Shown in pieces: positions 24,400-37,522 of a stretch of DNA of 64,000 nucleotides. The position numbers were made by a program, and so were the translations under genes. The number at the start of each line of letters is the position of its first letter. Position 1 is the stretch's first letter. This DNA comes from Certhia americana (taxonomy: Eukaryota; Chordata; Aves; Passeriformes; Certhiidae): contig CM031878.1 in NCBI GenBank assembly GCA_018697195.1, positions 6,416,022 to 6,480,021 of the forward strand, written 5' to 3'. The notes under the pieces are model-generated. The model did not search any database. It saw only the letters and a program-made list of their open reading frames with translations, and was not told the DNA's origin.

Positions 24400-24960
24400 A
24401 GCAAAGGGGTTAACATAATTGGGGCTGTTTTCTCCCCCTCTCCATTTTGCCTTTGGTAGTTAAATCAAAAGCAAGTGGTACTGCCTTATTACTATCATTG
24501 TGCTGAGATATTGCATTAAAGGAGTTTAGGGTTTCAAATTGAATGTCAAATATAATATCACAGTGGAAACTTGAAGTGCACAGCTGAGCTGCTCAGCTCC
24601 AGAGGGTTAACGCCGCCCGCCCGCCTGCCCAATAGCACTGCGAGCCACTGATCTCCATTTCAGCCCACTGAGCTGTCTTCAGATGCTCACCACACTAGCA
24701 GGCAGGAGAAGGGGGCCCTGATGGATGTCAGGCAGCTGCAGATGGAGAGAAAGAGAGTTCAGTGTAACGAATTGATTGCTGGGGAATTGATTGGAGTTCT
24801 GTATTGCCTCAGCTGTAGCAGCCGATCATAACTAATCAACCCTTTGTCACTTCAGACTGGAGCAGCGTCATGCTTGGACCGGGGATGGGGAGAATGTCTT
24901 TCATTTTCCTTGGTAGAAAAGTTCCTTGTTGGAAAAGAACCGTGGCGATTGCCATATGAT
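24400..24960. promoter_or_regulatory. candidate conserved non-coding element with GC core
   Basis: An AT-rich shoulder (24410-24570, with TTAAATCAAAAG, a TCF/LEF-like word, at 24460-24471) leads into a GC core at 24609-24640 (GCCGCCCGCCCGCCTGCCC, then CCAATAG). A second shoulder with ACGAATTGATTGCTGG, GAATTGATTGGAG and CCGATCATAACTAATCAACC follows (24768-24842). Several CpGs are clustered. The minus strand of the core has three GGG runs plus GG runs, just short of a canonical quadruplex. It is the best single enhancer-like block in the first 40 kb by eye. The target is unknown. Confidence 0.5.
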
Positions 24961-27704
24961 TTTTCTACCTCAGTGCTTAGAAGCTGAATAGTTCAGGTTT
25001 GGAGTCATTTTCTAAGTGCATAGACACAATATTGCCAATGCTTTCCTCTAGTTCGTTTTTGTTTTTTTTTTCCACTTTCTTGGTCTGATTTATCCTTTTT
25101 CTGCAGAGAACATTAATGAAGTATGCTGTATGATGGAAAAAATGCATAGTACCACATACAGGCTTAATACTGGAAACATGTTTTTATCCTCTTGTTAATG
25201 TGAACTAAAGTGTCGTAAATCAAATCACTGAGAAAAGCAGATTAGACCTATTCACAGCTTGGAGGAATCCATATGTAGCCCGGAGAACATATTCCCATTG
25301 AAGCAAATTTTCATTCACGGCAATGAGTTGTCACAGTAATGAGTTCTTGGGGTAAATACTTTACTCTGGTACCTTTTCTTAAGTGGTTGGAAGACTGCCA
25401 GTGTTGTTCATCTTTCCAGTCTCACTGACATCACTGCAGTTATGTCCTCCTTATATCAGAACTCGAGTTGTTTAGAAAACTGACCTGACACTGCAAAATT
25501 TGCTTTCAACTGCTGTGAAAATCTTGGACTTAAATTTTAGATAATCTTAGACTTAACCTATGCTTTTAGTCTGCTGAAAAGATTTGAATGTGCTCTGAAA
25601 ATCTTGTTCATTGTCTTTGTGCATGATCAGTTTGAGGATCAAGAAAACTCTCTTCTCATCCTCCTTCTCTCCCTGCTTTCCTTATAAACCCTCCCTGAGC
25701 ATAGCCCATTTATGACTAAAAGGTGCATCACTTTCTGATTCCCTAGAGGACTGTGTCCTGGGATGTCAGGCCCAGCCTCAAACTGGCATCTGAGACTGCC
25801 CAGAGGGACTCATTCACCATTTAATGTGGGCAGGAGCTCATTAACTACTTCTCCTGTTAGCTGAGACAGGAAATGCAGGGCACACCCCACCTACTACATC
25901 ACTCCAGTGAACAAAAACACAGCAAAAATACCTGCTGTGCCTGAGTATAACTTGCAGAGAGGAAAATGGAGGCTTCATCTCTCCAAATTCACTGTCCAGC
26001 AAAGAAGTTACACGTGTGCATGCAGGTCTCTGCTTCACAGGGAACTGTGACACATGCTGTACTTAATATATATGTAACCTCATGCACAGCTTTAAGACAG
26101 GCTCCAAGTCACCCAAGTGTGTCAGTGCTTTGCTGGACAGGAATGGATCAAGGCAGGCTTCTCTTTGGAAGAAGCATTGCTAATTAGCAAAGAGTACTTT
26201 TGCACTTGGCATCATCTTTTGATTATAAAAATATCTACAAGCACTTATGAAAATAAAGTCCACTTGTCACATGAATTGTGGTATATGTACTGCTGACTCA
26301 CTGCAAATTAAAAGATAATTTTGTCAATGTAAATGTCTGAAAGAGATAAACCATCCCCAAAGCAGGTGGAAATGTACAGATAAAGCTACAGAGCAAGTCT
26401 GTTGAGAGTGAGAACACCTCATGTAAGAAAGTTTTGGATCAACTCCACAACTGTGGTACTGCTTTTTCCCTTTTATTACTCAACATCCTAGGAGTACAAT
26501 GAAGAAAGACGGCAACTCTAGTTGATGCTGTGTCCTTGTGTTTGTTTACTGTGTTGCACATTGTCTTGTAAAGATTAAAAAGAAATGAAACTTAAAAACC
26601 TGCAGGGTTAAGTTAGAATTTTATAGCCCTGTTGGGAAATAACATGGCAGGAGCAGCAGGCTCATCCTACAGATGCATTATATTTTGTGACAAACTCTGG
26701 TGCATTCAGAACATCCATCAATCATTGAGATAATTTTCCATCTCATCAATTATGCAAATTAAACCAGAAAAACTATGTTCAAATAATGCTAAGGGCCTGA
26801 CATAAACCCAGGAAAGCAAGGCAGCTTGGAGCGAAGGTTGAAATCCTACCTTCCCTCTGCCCTGCCATGCACTGGCTTTCAGGAGACAGGCTGCGCATGA
26901 CCACCATGGCAAAGCAGCCTTTTTGTTCCTGCCAGGAGCTCCAATATCAGCAAACCATGCCATGGCTGCTAACAGGAGCCTGAGGGACATGCTTTTGTAT
27001 TCCTTCAGCTGATATTCCATATCCATTCTTTCTGTACTGATTAGGGCCAGGGTTGTGAAGGTGTTCCATGGCCTGTAGCACCACAGCCCTGGATACTGTG
27101 ATGCTGATGAACAGGCTGAGCTATGAACCACCCACTGGGTGCATGAAGTCGGAGGGTGGAGGGAGAAGTCTCAGCTCTCAGTGGCCAATATCATCTCCCA
27201 TCTCCCAGAGAAGTGCCAGCATGAAGAAACTCCACCTCTGGCAGTCTTGCACATCTCACAGGACTCAACCCTACCTTTCTAGTTTTTCTGTACTATGACA
27301 TGACTTGAGCCACAGAACAGAGCCACACCTGGAGAAAGAAATCCATCCCTTTTGAAAGAGTGGCATGGGGCTCACACGGGTGGCAGAAGCTGCCTACGTG
27401 AAGATTTGTCATTCTCCCAGCAGATCTTCCTCAAAGGCAGAGCAGGATAGCGTGAGTTAAATACCTCAGAGCTCAAAGCTCAAAGTGACAAGGATGATAG
27501 TGGATAAGACATTTGTTAGCTTTTCAGGGCTTTGGAGCAATCTTGCAATCAAAACTGCTGTCTTCTCATTTGATGCCGTGTTGTCACCATGAAGCCTTGA
27601 GGAACTACAAGCAACAATGAGGATAACGTAACACAACTGCTAAGTCATGGAATAAGGAAGAATCTCCAATATGCTGGTTAATTATTTCTATTACTATTGT
27701 TATA

Positions 27705-27705
<1 letters not shown>
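24961..27705. other. unique non-coding DNA
   Basis: No gene recognised. A 137-codon frame at 26718-27131 (-) has no recognisable domain and is overlapped by a plus frame at 27068-27298. Confidence 0.5.
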
Positions 27706-27747
<42 letters not shown>

Positions 27748-27766
27748 AATAATAATAATAATAATA
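27706..27766. repeat. palindromic (ATT)n-(AAT)n microsatellite
   Basis: About 13 ATT units run directly into about 7 AAT units, with the symmetry point between 27744 and 27745. The last 22 bases of the first half (27723-27744) and the 22 bases after the centre (27745-27766) are exact reverse complements with no spacer. Confidence 0.95.
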
Positions 27767-30700
27767 GCAACAACAAAAACAATCTGCACAGTGCTGGGCT
27801 TCATCTTTTTCTATTTTGTTTACTTTAAAATCAAGGCAGTGATTCCTTTGAGTGAGTATGTGTACCTGCTGGGTATGCATCTGTACCAGAGCAAATCTCT
27901 CCTGGCTGCCTCAGTAGTCAATAGGGAGTTAAGTAATATGGCCAGTGGAGTTTGATCAAGGTTTATTTCAGCTCAAAGTCTCCATCATTCAGTCACAAGA
28001 ATTTTATCTTGTAAAATATTGACTATATTGATGAGATCCCAGTTCCTGTCAGGGCATCTGGGCACCATTTGGACAATGTCTCAAACATTCACACCTACAT
28101 TATAAAACCTGCTGTTGCTAGCTGGGATCCATCGTATGATTGATCCAGGTCTGAAGCGTTTAGTTTTAAACAGTCCTAGAGTTACATAACACTATAGAAA
28201 GGGCAAGTCAGGAATTGTGGACACCCTTTGTCTCTGCAGCACTCTACTCTTGCAACTTTCTTCCAGTTTCCAGAGAACTTTCTACTTTTCGTCAACAACT
28301 GAGTGATGCTTTCTCAGCTAGTATATAGAGCAGCTTTGCTGTAAGAGGAGTCAAGTGAAAACGTACAGAGAAGTAAATGCTTTCCAGTCAAAAAGAAAAG
28401 ATTTGGTGACAGAAGGAAAAAAATAATGTAGTTCCCTTACTGAAGGAAAAGATGTTTTTTAATTCCAAGTACCAGCAACAAAAGACAAAAAACTTATTTA
28501 AAGAAAAAGCCCACTCTATCTATTTAGCTATCTAGCTATCTATCAGAAAATTTGGGAAAAAAATACAGACAATCAAAAAGATTACTTTTATCAGTGCACC
28601 CCCACCACAAAAAATTTTTTTCACTCCAAATTATTACTAGTGAAACTGTTTGGTAGGTTTCTTTCCTCCTGCACCTCCGTTTCTGATCACAAATGCATTG
28701 CTTGTACTCCCCATTGGTTACACTCTACATTTGGTATGCAACCACCAGCTCCTAAATGTAAGTGAAGAACTTTACTCCACTGATTTGTGTCAGTGAAGCT
28801 GTGTTTGGGAGATAATTGTTCACTGGGTTTATTTATTACAGTCACTCTCACAGGATCTTCATCACAGTATGGTCACAGCATGTCTCTGGAAATAAAGCAA
28901 AATGAATTGTATAAATAAATCGGGTGCATTAACTCAACATGAGTTTTGCAGGAACAATATAGTCAACAGAACATACTAGTAAAAGTGACAGGACATTATA
29001 TATTCAATGACACATTCTAACGAAGGTAACAAGAAGCACTTATTCCATAAAGCATACAAATATCAAGTAGAGACAGAGGAAGCTTGAGTCTCATCCAATT
29101 AAAATGGCTCATTTCTGGCAGGTCAGCTGCACTTGACAGATGTCCTCATATACAGCAGCACCTTGCAATGATCTTTGTACCCAGCCCAACTCATCTCTCG
29201 TTAGCAAGACATTTCATTACCAGTCTGTGGGACCATCCTCTCAGCATTGCTGATTTCTGTCTGCCCAGCAGAAATGCTGTCGAAGCCAAGAGCTTCCTGT
29301 AGGTGACTGTCTAGCCAGAGAGGGAACTTGGCACTCAGTAAAACCCACCTAATCGAGAGGCACCTGAGGCACTTCCAGCCATATTTCCTGAATGCTACTC
29401 ATTCCACTCTTTTATCACTCTTTTTCTACAACTTCTAAGATAAATTTTTTTAGTCTATTTTTCACTTCTTTTCCCCATCTTCCCCAACTTTTTACCTCAT
29501 GAAAGCCTCCTAGCAGGATTCTGGTATCTCTTTTTCTTTGTGGAGAAAATCAGCTGACAGTAGGATCTTCTGTGCTGACAGGAGAGCAAGGGAATAGGGA
29601 TAGCAAGGTATTACAAATGTTCTGCTTCTCTTGCTGGGAAACAATCCCTCTCCTTTACATAACTATCGAGTTATGTAAACAGTTTCCACAGGAAAAAAAG
29701 GGGAACTTCTCAAGCATTTGTCTGTCAGGTAGAGGTAGACATTACCTTTGTATTCAAAAAAACAAGCATACTTAGGTAATTCTTTTCATCTACAGGACTT
29801 ATTCAGAGAATTCGGTTCTGGGAGAGCTGCCAGTGACCACAGTAGCAGCCCCACATTCACCAGAAAATTAAATAAGAAATGAGCCGATTTGTGCATTGGT
29901 TTTGCCAGAATGCTGGAGGGTCCTTGTAGTTTAGCTAGTAGACCATAAAAAGTACTTAGCAATTCTTTCATTCTCTTTCTTCATACTCAGCTTGATTCTC
30001 TCAGCCACAGGTTTTAATTAGACAAAAACTTTGCTTTGACTGTTTTCAGGCCATGAAAATTTTGTAGAAGTAGAACAGAAGTGGTTATTGACTCAGTGAA
30101 GGAATAGATGGTTGTAAAGGATCTATGTGTGCACGCATACATGGGCTAATGTAGTAGGCATAACTCAGATGGAAATAAAAGCATCAGAAGCATCCTGCTG
30201 CAGCTTCAGCCTAGCAGGAAAAAGCATAATTTTATGTTATTTTAAAAAAGATACAGATTATAAAGTACATATTATGTATATATACAATATATTATATATG
30301 TATAGTATGATTTTCTGTCATTATTTCCCACTCCTTCCCTTTTCTTGTACCTATAATTCCTTTAAAGAAGTGGTTAACACTTGATCATCAAACTGATGAG
30401 AGAAGACATGATTTCAAAGATTACATTTCCACTGTTATTTAATGTATACCATAGTATTAAGCCGTGGGGAATCTTTATCCCTTCAATTAACGAATGGCTC
30501 AGTGACACAGTTTTTAGGTAGCTGCCCATGACTGACAGTCCTCATTTAGCATCTTGTTACCTTGAACACTCTTCCCTCATGCATCCACTTTGGCCAAGGC
30601 CAGAGGCACCTGCATTTCAGCACATCACTAAGGGAGAAAGTTGATTCTTGTTTCTTTGTCCTCTGAACCAAATAGTAACCACACCACCACACACCCCTTT

Positions 30701-31370
30701 AGCTAATGAAAGCTTTCCCAGAGCCACTGCTGCTGATGAAATCGATCTGTGATTTATGTTCATTAACATCATGAACATTACTGTGAAATTTTTCACCCTG
30801 GCACTGTCTTTTTCAAGCAATAAAAAATGAATGACTTCCACCAAAAGCTCTTCTGTCACAGAAACAGGAAAGCCATTTTCTGAAAATGTGGTTACTCTGC
30901 CTCAGTTTGGAGCAGAAGTCAATGGGTGCAGCTCTCTAGATTTATAAACATTTCTTAGAATTAATTTATCTGTGAAGTCTAACATCTTCAGTGTAGTTGT
31001 ACCTGTCAGATACAAATGATTCAGCTATGCAAGATGAAATCCCAATATGTCGATATGATCTACAGTAGAAACAGGTTATTTTTCTTTCCCCTTTTTCCAA
31101 TATTAGATAACTAAGTCTCCATCCAGATACAAAGAAACAAAAGAAACCACATAATATAACCAATAACATTCAAATGCAATATTTAATAGTACTTTGACCA
31201 ATGGGGTGAGAAAGTCTTATGAAAGCAATGCTTTCAGGATCTCAGCTCTGCATGCTTTTCCAGACACCCACAGAGATCCTCATTGTTGTGGCAATGTTTG
31301 TATCTCTCTGGCCTAAACTGAGATAGATTCACCCTGGGTTCTGTCCCTTTGTGACATTTTTCACTTGTTT
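27767..31370. other. unique non-coding DNA
   Basis: No recognised gene. Minor simple sequence: CTATCTATTTAGCTATCTAGC-type tetranucleotides at about 28515-28545, and an AT-rich alternating patch at 30266-30308. Confidence 0.5.
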
Positions 31371-31400
31371 GGGATTTTTTGGGGGGCAGGGCGTGGGGGG
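31371..31400 (+). other. canonical G-quadruplex motif
   Basis: Four G runs of 3, 6, 3 and 6 are separated by loops of 7 (ATTTTTT), 2 (CA) and 3 (CGT) bases, fitting the G3+N1-7 pattern on the plus strand. It lies in a G/T-rich strand-asymmetric tract that continues with long T runs to 31450. Confidence 0.75.
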
Positions 31401-31450
31401 ATTTGGAGATTTTTTTTTTGGTTGGTTTTGGTTTGTTTTTTTTTTTTTTC
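31401..31450. repeat. T/G-rich low-complexity tract
   Basis: The plus strand is almost only T and G (GATTTTTTTTTGG, GGTTTTGG, then 15 or so T). Simple sequence. Confidence 0.8.
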
Positions 31451-34277
31451 ACATTACAGCTGTGGTAACTGGAGGACTATAGCATATATGATTTGTTCTT
31501 ACAGAGCTTTTTATTAATTCACAGCAGCAAATTTAAGATCTTATATTCTGATTTGTAGGAGGTAATCTTCAGAAATGAAATTTGCTGAAAGTTTATTTTG
31601 TATCCCTCCTATGTCAGATTCAGGAAGGAGATGGAGCACCTTGTATCCACCCCTGTAAGAGCCTAAGATTAGAAGGAAAAGAACCTGCTCATATTTCCAT
31701 TTCATTTTCATTTAGTACAGGCTTTGAGGTCAGTTTGTCTTCTATCATTCCATAAACACACAAGCAGGGAACAACACAGCAGTGAAAAGATTTTGAAAAA
31801 GCTGCCCCCAGATTTTAGCATCTCTGTGGTAAATATGTGGTAAATGCAGAACAAAGGTGCAGCTGTGATAAAACTCACTGTGTAGATTTTCCTCTTCTGA
31901 GGGCCAAAATAAAAGGAGTGTAACTGAACACACAAGATAGAGAAAGGGACAGCAAAAGTTTTCAAGTAAAAGTGCTTATCACTTCAAGCAGAGAAGTCAA
32001 GACAACTTTATATTAATGGGAGGGGAAAAATTAAAGACACTGCACATTTGTGAATACCAAATAAATAGAAATTAGGAGAAGGCTGAAAATGAAGAAAACC
32101 TCAGAGAGTGTGATAAGATTCTCTTTTGATGGTGGAAGTATGGTCCTTCCAGTGGAGTGGCAGAGGCGCTTCTGATTATGTTGCCTAATTTGAAATTGGA
32201 TTGGACAAAGTAGCTAATTTCCAGTAACAACAAGCTGTGCTGAAACTTAGGTGAGGGGAGTTATTCTAATGGGCTTTGGGAACAGAAGGAGGGAAGAGTC
32301 TACTGTGATGATCAAAGAGTTCTAGTTTGGGCATCACTGTACAGTAAATTGTTCATTAAAACTACTCTGTCTAATTATTATACTTGAACATTTCTGAGCA
32401 CCAACAAGAAAAATTCTTGTTAGCAGCATTAGCCTTCCTCTGTCCTTCACATTTTTCACCCAAACACCTACAATGGGAAGTGAACTTTGATCTCAGTACC
32501 TACCTGATCCATCTAAAAGTAGCCCTTCTTGCTCAGTCTCTGCCCTAACACAATCATATCCTGTCTGAGGAAACCAGGTGCCAGTACCAGCCCAGCACTC
32601 AATGTGCAAATGATTAGGAAAGTGAGTGAAAAACACATGGCTGATAGAGTAGAAGCAGTAGTAGTAGCAGTAATAATAATAATAAGAATAATAACAAATC
32701 ACTTCACTTACAGATTATAATTTTAATATCAAAAAGTGCATTATAAACATTCAACCACAGAAGTTTCACAGGCTTTTATAACCTATATTCTCAGGATTTG
32801 TTTTGGACTGCTTATTACAAACACTATTAATGATATTGTTTTGCTTCAGAGCGATCTTAATCAGAGCCTGGAGGCCTCTTTCACTATGTCTCACAAACAT
32901 AGATGCTTTAAAACAGTGACTGGTTTCAGACCTACATCTTTAGAGGGTTTTGGTGGGGTTTATTTCACCTTTCACTGTCTAAAAGCAGGGATCACAAGGT
33001 TGCAAAATGTTCATGAGTGTCCCAGTTAGCAGTAGACAAGGGTTTTTTCTGTCAGCCACAACTTCCTGGGCTACTACAAGGAAATACGAACATGGTTTAA
33101 GGCTACCCAGGGACTGAGATAATATTCTGTTACGGGTCTTTAAGTGTTGTAAATCCTTCAAATGCAGCAATCTGATTTGTTTGTGTGTATTTGAAATGGT
33201 TTGTGTGTCCATCTGCACACAGAGAGAAATGTATATACAGATAGATGGATATTTTCCTATATTCCCACTCCTTAATGGATGCTATTTGCTCCTTTTGAAA
33301 CTATCCCTGACTAGCATATCAATCCATATTATGTAGACATCTTTGAAACAGGCATAACAAGGAGCAATGACTTGAATCCTAAAAAGGAAACATTTAGTTT
33401 AGACATTAGTTAAAAAACAAATTTTAATGATAAGGCCAATTAGGCACCAGAATGAGGCACTGGAGGTGTTTTCAGAGGAGGTTAAAAAAAGGACTTGCAT
33501 CAGGGGTGAGGAAGAAAATTAGGCTTGTAATGGAAGTGTTTCAGATAGATTAGATGGATAGATAGATAGATGTGTTTGTGTGTGCACATATATACATGTA
33601 AAATGCACAAACATTACCATGCATTTTGTTTATGTGTTTACACATAAATGCACAGATGTATATGAATGATATTCCCTCCATGAATTGGCCCACTGAATAT
33701 TTGTAAAAGATGACCTACAAAATCAAGTAAAGCAGAAGGTTTTATTTGTCTGCTAATCTGACTGTTCTGGAGCTTTTTTAAACTTGATGAAAAGCAAAGT
33801 TTATGGAGTTGGAATGAAGTATGGTGAAGCAGCCCTCAGCTCCCAAGAAATGACATCTCCAGTGGTTAAGGATGTCTGTGAGGGCACTCTTAGTTCATAT
33901 CTACAAAGTAGCCTTCAGCCTAGTTGGACCTTCAGTAGCTGTCCACATCAATGCTGCAAGTCCTGCTTGGCTGTCATCTCTGAGACAGCCCTCTGTTAAC
34001 CACTTCCTCTTTGTGTTTGTCTCTTCAAAAATGCGGGTCCCTTCTGTTGTCTTCTTTGTTACATCTCTTTGGGTTGGAGGAAAATATAGGCAGACAAATA
34101 TTTTTTCTCCTATTTAGGAGTACTCATAGTGCGAGTAGCTAAGAGTGATGAAGTACACCACTCTACCTGACTTTACAGTAAAAAGAAACCCTCAAACAGA
34201 TTTTATGTATCTGTGAAGATCACCACCAATTGGGCCCAAATTTCATTTTAGGAAACAATTTTTCAATCTTGGCCAGT
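31451..34277. other. unique non-coding DNA with small simple repeats
   Basis: Short trinucleotide array AGTAGTAGCAGTAATAATAATAATAAG at 32656-32684, GATA-type array at about 33545-33572, and a GT/CA alternating patch at 33575-33600. No gene recognised. Confidence 0.5.
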
Positions 34278-34673
34278 TTAGTGATACCAAGGTGGGTAAA
34301 AAATTTGTTGTGAGGTGTCAATGAGGTGCTTCTGTGCACCTGCTTCAGCACAACTTCCATCTGAAATTACCCAAATGGAACCTACTACAATTCCATCTGC
34401 TTCCAGCTCAGCTTCAAGGCTCAGGTTGTTGAGCAAATCTTGGCCTAGCAAGCCTACATGCTTCACTTCAGGGCTAGAGTAAATCCTATTGATTTCCCAA
34501 GAGTAGTATACAAAGCTGGTCACAAAAAAGCAGAAAGTTGTGTGCTCCAGGCCACTGAAATTTGTGTCAGACCCAGAGCTAATTTCAAACCTCCCAAATC
34601 CCAAATATTGCCATAACTGCTGGAAAGCACATATAATGCTACAGGAAAGGCCATGCTGTTTGACTGTGAACAA
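34278..34673 (-). other. 131-codon open frame of uncertain origin
   Basis: A frame with no recognised full domain. One stretch, near residues 74-80, reads LLGQDLL. This weakly resembles the LLGRDLL motif that closes retroviral aspartic proteases. It sits after hydrophobic residues and is followed by an acidic stretch with DGIVV. No DTG/DSG active site is visible in the frames upstream on this strand, and no reverse transcriptase motif downstream. It could be a heavily decayed endogenous retrovirus piece or simply chance. Not called as a gene. Confidence 0.15.
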
Positions 34674-35118
34674 TACTGAGTATGTCCAGAAATCCCAGTC
34701 TGTGTTGGCATAGGAAGAAGGAGGAGGAAGAAAGTCCTGCTCACTCTAAATCAATCCCTTTCCCTGAAAATGACATACACTATGTAGATCTTCATGGTTT
34801 TCCTAGACATATCTCCTGAATAGCCATCCTTTCCATGCCAGGGAAATCTGATGCCCAGTGCTGCTTCACTCTGATTTTCTTAGAAAAAGAGAATGAAAAA
34901 AATCTGGATAGCAGCCTTTGGCACCCAGCTCTTCATATTTCTTTCACTTACTCTTCCCATCTTTCTTCTTTTTATTTCTTTTGGACTGCAAGTTCCATTC
35001 CAGCTGGAAAGGACCAAAATATATCTGTTGGATATGCATAGAAAACCACCATTGTGAAAGAAAAAGACATGTAGAAATAAAGACACACCTTTGGGCTCTG
35101 CCAAGCTAAACACTGGGG

Positions 35119-35141
35119 GTGTTTGTGTGTGTGTGTGTGTG
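35119..35141. repeat. (GT)n microsatellite
   Basis: GTGTTTGTGTGTGTGTGTGTGTG followed by TACAGAG; about nine to ten uninterrupted GT units. Confidence 0.85.
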
Positions 35142-37488
35142 TACAGAGAAAAAAAGCATAAACATGTGCATGTGTCCGTGGGTGCCATTTAATTCTCCAA
35201 AGCAGAACAAACAGGCTGCAAATTTCACTTCCCTGTTGTGGGGAATAGCCAGGCTGAGAACACCCAGCCTCCACCAACAGACCTGATGAGCAGCAAGAGA
35301 ATGTATCCTCTATAACATTTTCCACCAGTTTACCTGCACCTTGAACTCCCCTGCACTCAGGCAACCTGAGAACCTGGGAGACCCTCATATCCTTAAGTTA
35401 CATTTGTCTAATTAACCGGACAATGTGATGGAAAATATCTATTTAGAGTCTATAAAAGTGGCTATGAAAGATGTATTCTTCCTCCCAGGATTTGTTTGGG
35501 CTGGTGTAGATCCAGCCCAGCTATCCTCAAATCAGCAGTGGTGTTCCAGATTTACACCTTAGCAGCACACGATCCTGTCATGGGAAATGAAATTCAAATA
35601 GTGTATGGGTAGTGCAGGAAGCCTTAGAAAGGATGGATTTGGTCAGATTGACAGGTTTGTCTGTGACTGCTTACCTGTAATACCTGGACAAAAATTTATT
35701 TCAGAGGGAATCTGTGGGATTCAGTTTATCATCACATTTTCTATAATTCCCTGACAGGAGCTGGACAGTTCTACGTATTTATGAGCAAAGGTGATGGAGA
35801 CAAGTGACTCTGGGGCAGTGTAAAAGCTAGGAGCAGAGGTCTGATACAGCTTTCTGTGGGGAGACCAGTGTATGGCTTCCTCCTGCAAACAAAACTTCTG
35901 CCCAGCCTGTAAGACATGACCTCCCTGCAGCCGCTCTCTCAATCCCAAAGGAGATCAGCTTTGGCAAGATACTTTTATTTCTCTTTCTTCAAAATTCATA
36001 CAGTGAAAAGCCCACAAGAAACCATGGTGAAAGCTGCAAAATTGCCCAGATCATCGCTATGTAGACAGTGGTTCACCTCCCAGCCTTTCTTTTCAGCACA
36101 AAGTGAGACTTACCAGTCACCTAAATCCAAAAAGGCCTAAAAGATTTTTTCTTCCCCTCCCCACTGATTTGGGTTTCTGTGGACCCAAAAGAGAAGCACT
36201 GCTCTCTGACAGTTCTTTGCACTAAATAATTGCACCCCACTGTTCAAAACTGCATTCCTTCAGGTGCAGACCTGCTTTCTATAAGGGAGATTAATAGGCA
36301 AACCTAGCCTCAACTGGGCTCTTTACTTTGGCTTCCTTTCCTTCTGTCATTAATGTTATTTTCTGTAATAGACATTTTGAATTGTTTGGGAAGTTGGTAA
36401 ATTAGATTCATTTATAGTGTCATTTAAAATAACTAAATAAATGTGCTAAGCACTGCTTAAGAAAGACCACATCTTCCCAATCTCTGACAAGGATAAGGTC
36501 TGTGAAACTCAGCTGAGCTTATGTCTTAGTTAATGGCAGAGCAGGGGTTTCTAGGGAGATTTTTTCAAATAATGGTTATGATATCCTATATTTGCCTAGC
36601 CCTTTCCACTCCAGCATTCCCCATAGCACATCCCAAATGTCTCTTCAACTCCCAAAGCACAAATTCTTTATTCTTATTCAGCTAAATCTTTCTTCTCTGC
36701 CATGGGCTTTTGCTTGAGTTAAGACTTCAAGCCACACTCCTATGTACACTCCAGTTTTGCTTTATATGGTACTCAGAGGCAATTTCCTGTGGGGTGTAAT
36801 ACATCAGCTGTTCCAGCAAGGGAAAGCCACATATCTGCCCAAGGGTCTGCTCTCCAGCTGCTATAAGTCAATGGAGATGCTCCACTGGGCAGAAGAGGAA
36901 TCCCTTAAAAACGATGCTAGAAACGAGGCAGGGAAACCTTTACAACCTGCATAGTAAGGGATTTTTTTGTAACTTTTTTCTCCTGTCCAACAAGCCACCT
37001 GCCTAGCAGACCTGCCAAAAGACCTGAGGGGGATTTATGCAATTCAATTTGGACAATATCTTCCACCTTGGCTTGAGTTGGTAGGAAAAATTTCACTGTT
37101 TTGATTTATTTTTTCCTCTCTCAAAAGCTTGTCTTCCAAGGAGACATTGCAGAAATGTTCTTGCAGAAGTTCTGGAAATGGTAAGCTTGTCTTGTTTTTC
37201 GATCAGCCTGCTCACAGCCTGAGAAAGAGTGTCAGTATTTCTCTCTCCCTCCAGTTTAAGACCCTTTGTTTAAGGGCAAGTGTCCTCCAAGGAGAGAATG
37301 CAAAGCCCAGGAAGACTGATGAGCAGCACTCGGCTGTTTGCAGAGCAGTGTCAGGCATCAATAGGCTCTGCAAGGGGGAACAGACAAGAGCAGTGCCAAA
37401 AGACACCTGTTCCCTATCTGTCTCCAATGTCTCACACCTCTCCCTCCTCCTGCTTTCACTCTTCTCTCACTAAAACCTCTTTTTTTCT

Positions 37489-37491
<3 letters not shown>

Positions 37492-37518
<27 letters not shown>
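37492..37518. repeat. poly(T) tract of 27
   Basis: Preceded by CTTTTTTTCTTTC and followed by AACACAAATTAATTGCC. It could be the complement of a poly(A) tail, but no retrocopy body is recognisable to the right. Confidence 0.85.

Positions 37519-37522
<4 letters not shown>

Noticed and set aside
27671..27955. Frame with a leucine/isoleucine run resembling a membrane segment
   Set aside because: Produced by the (ATT)n/(AAT)n array.
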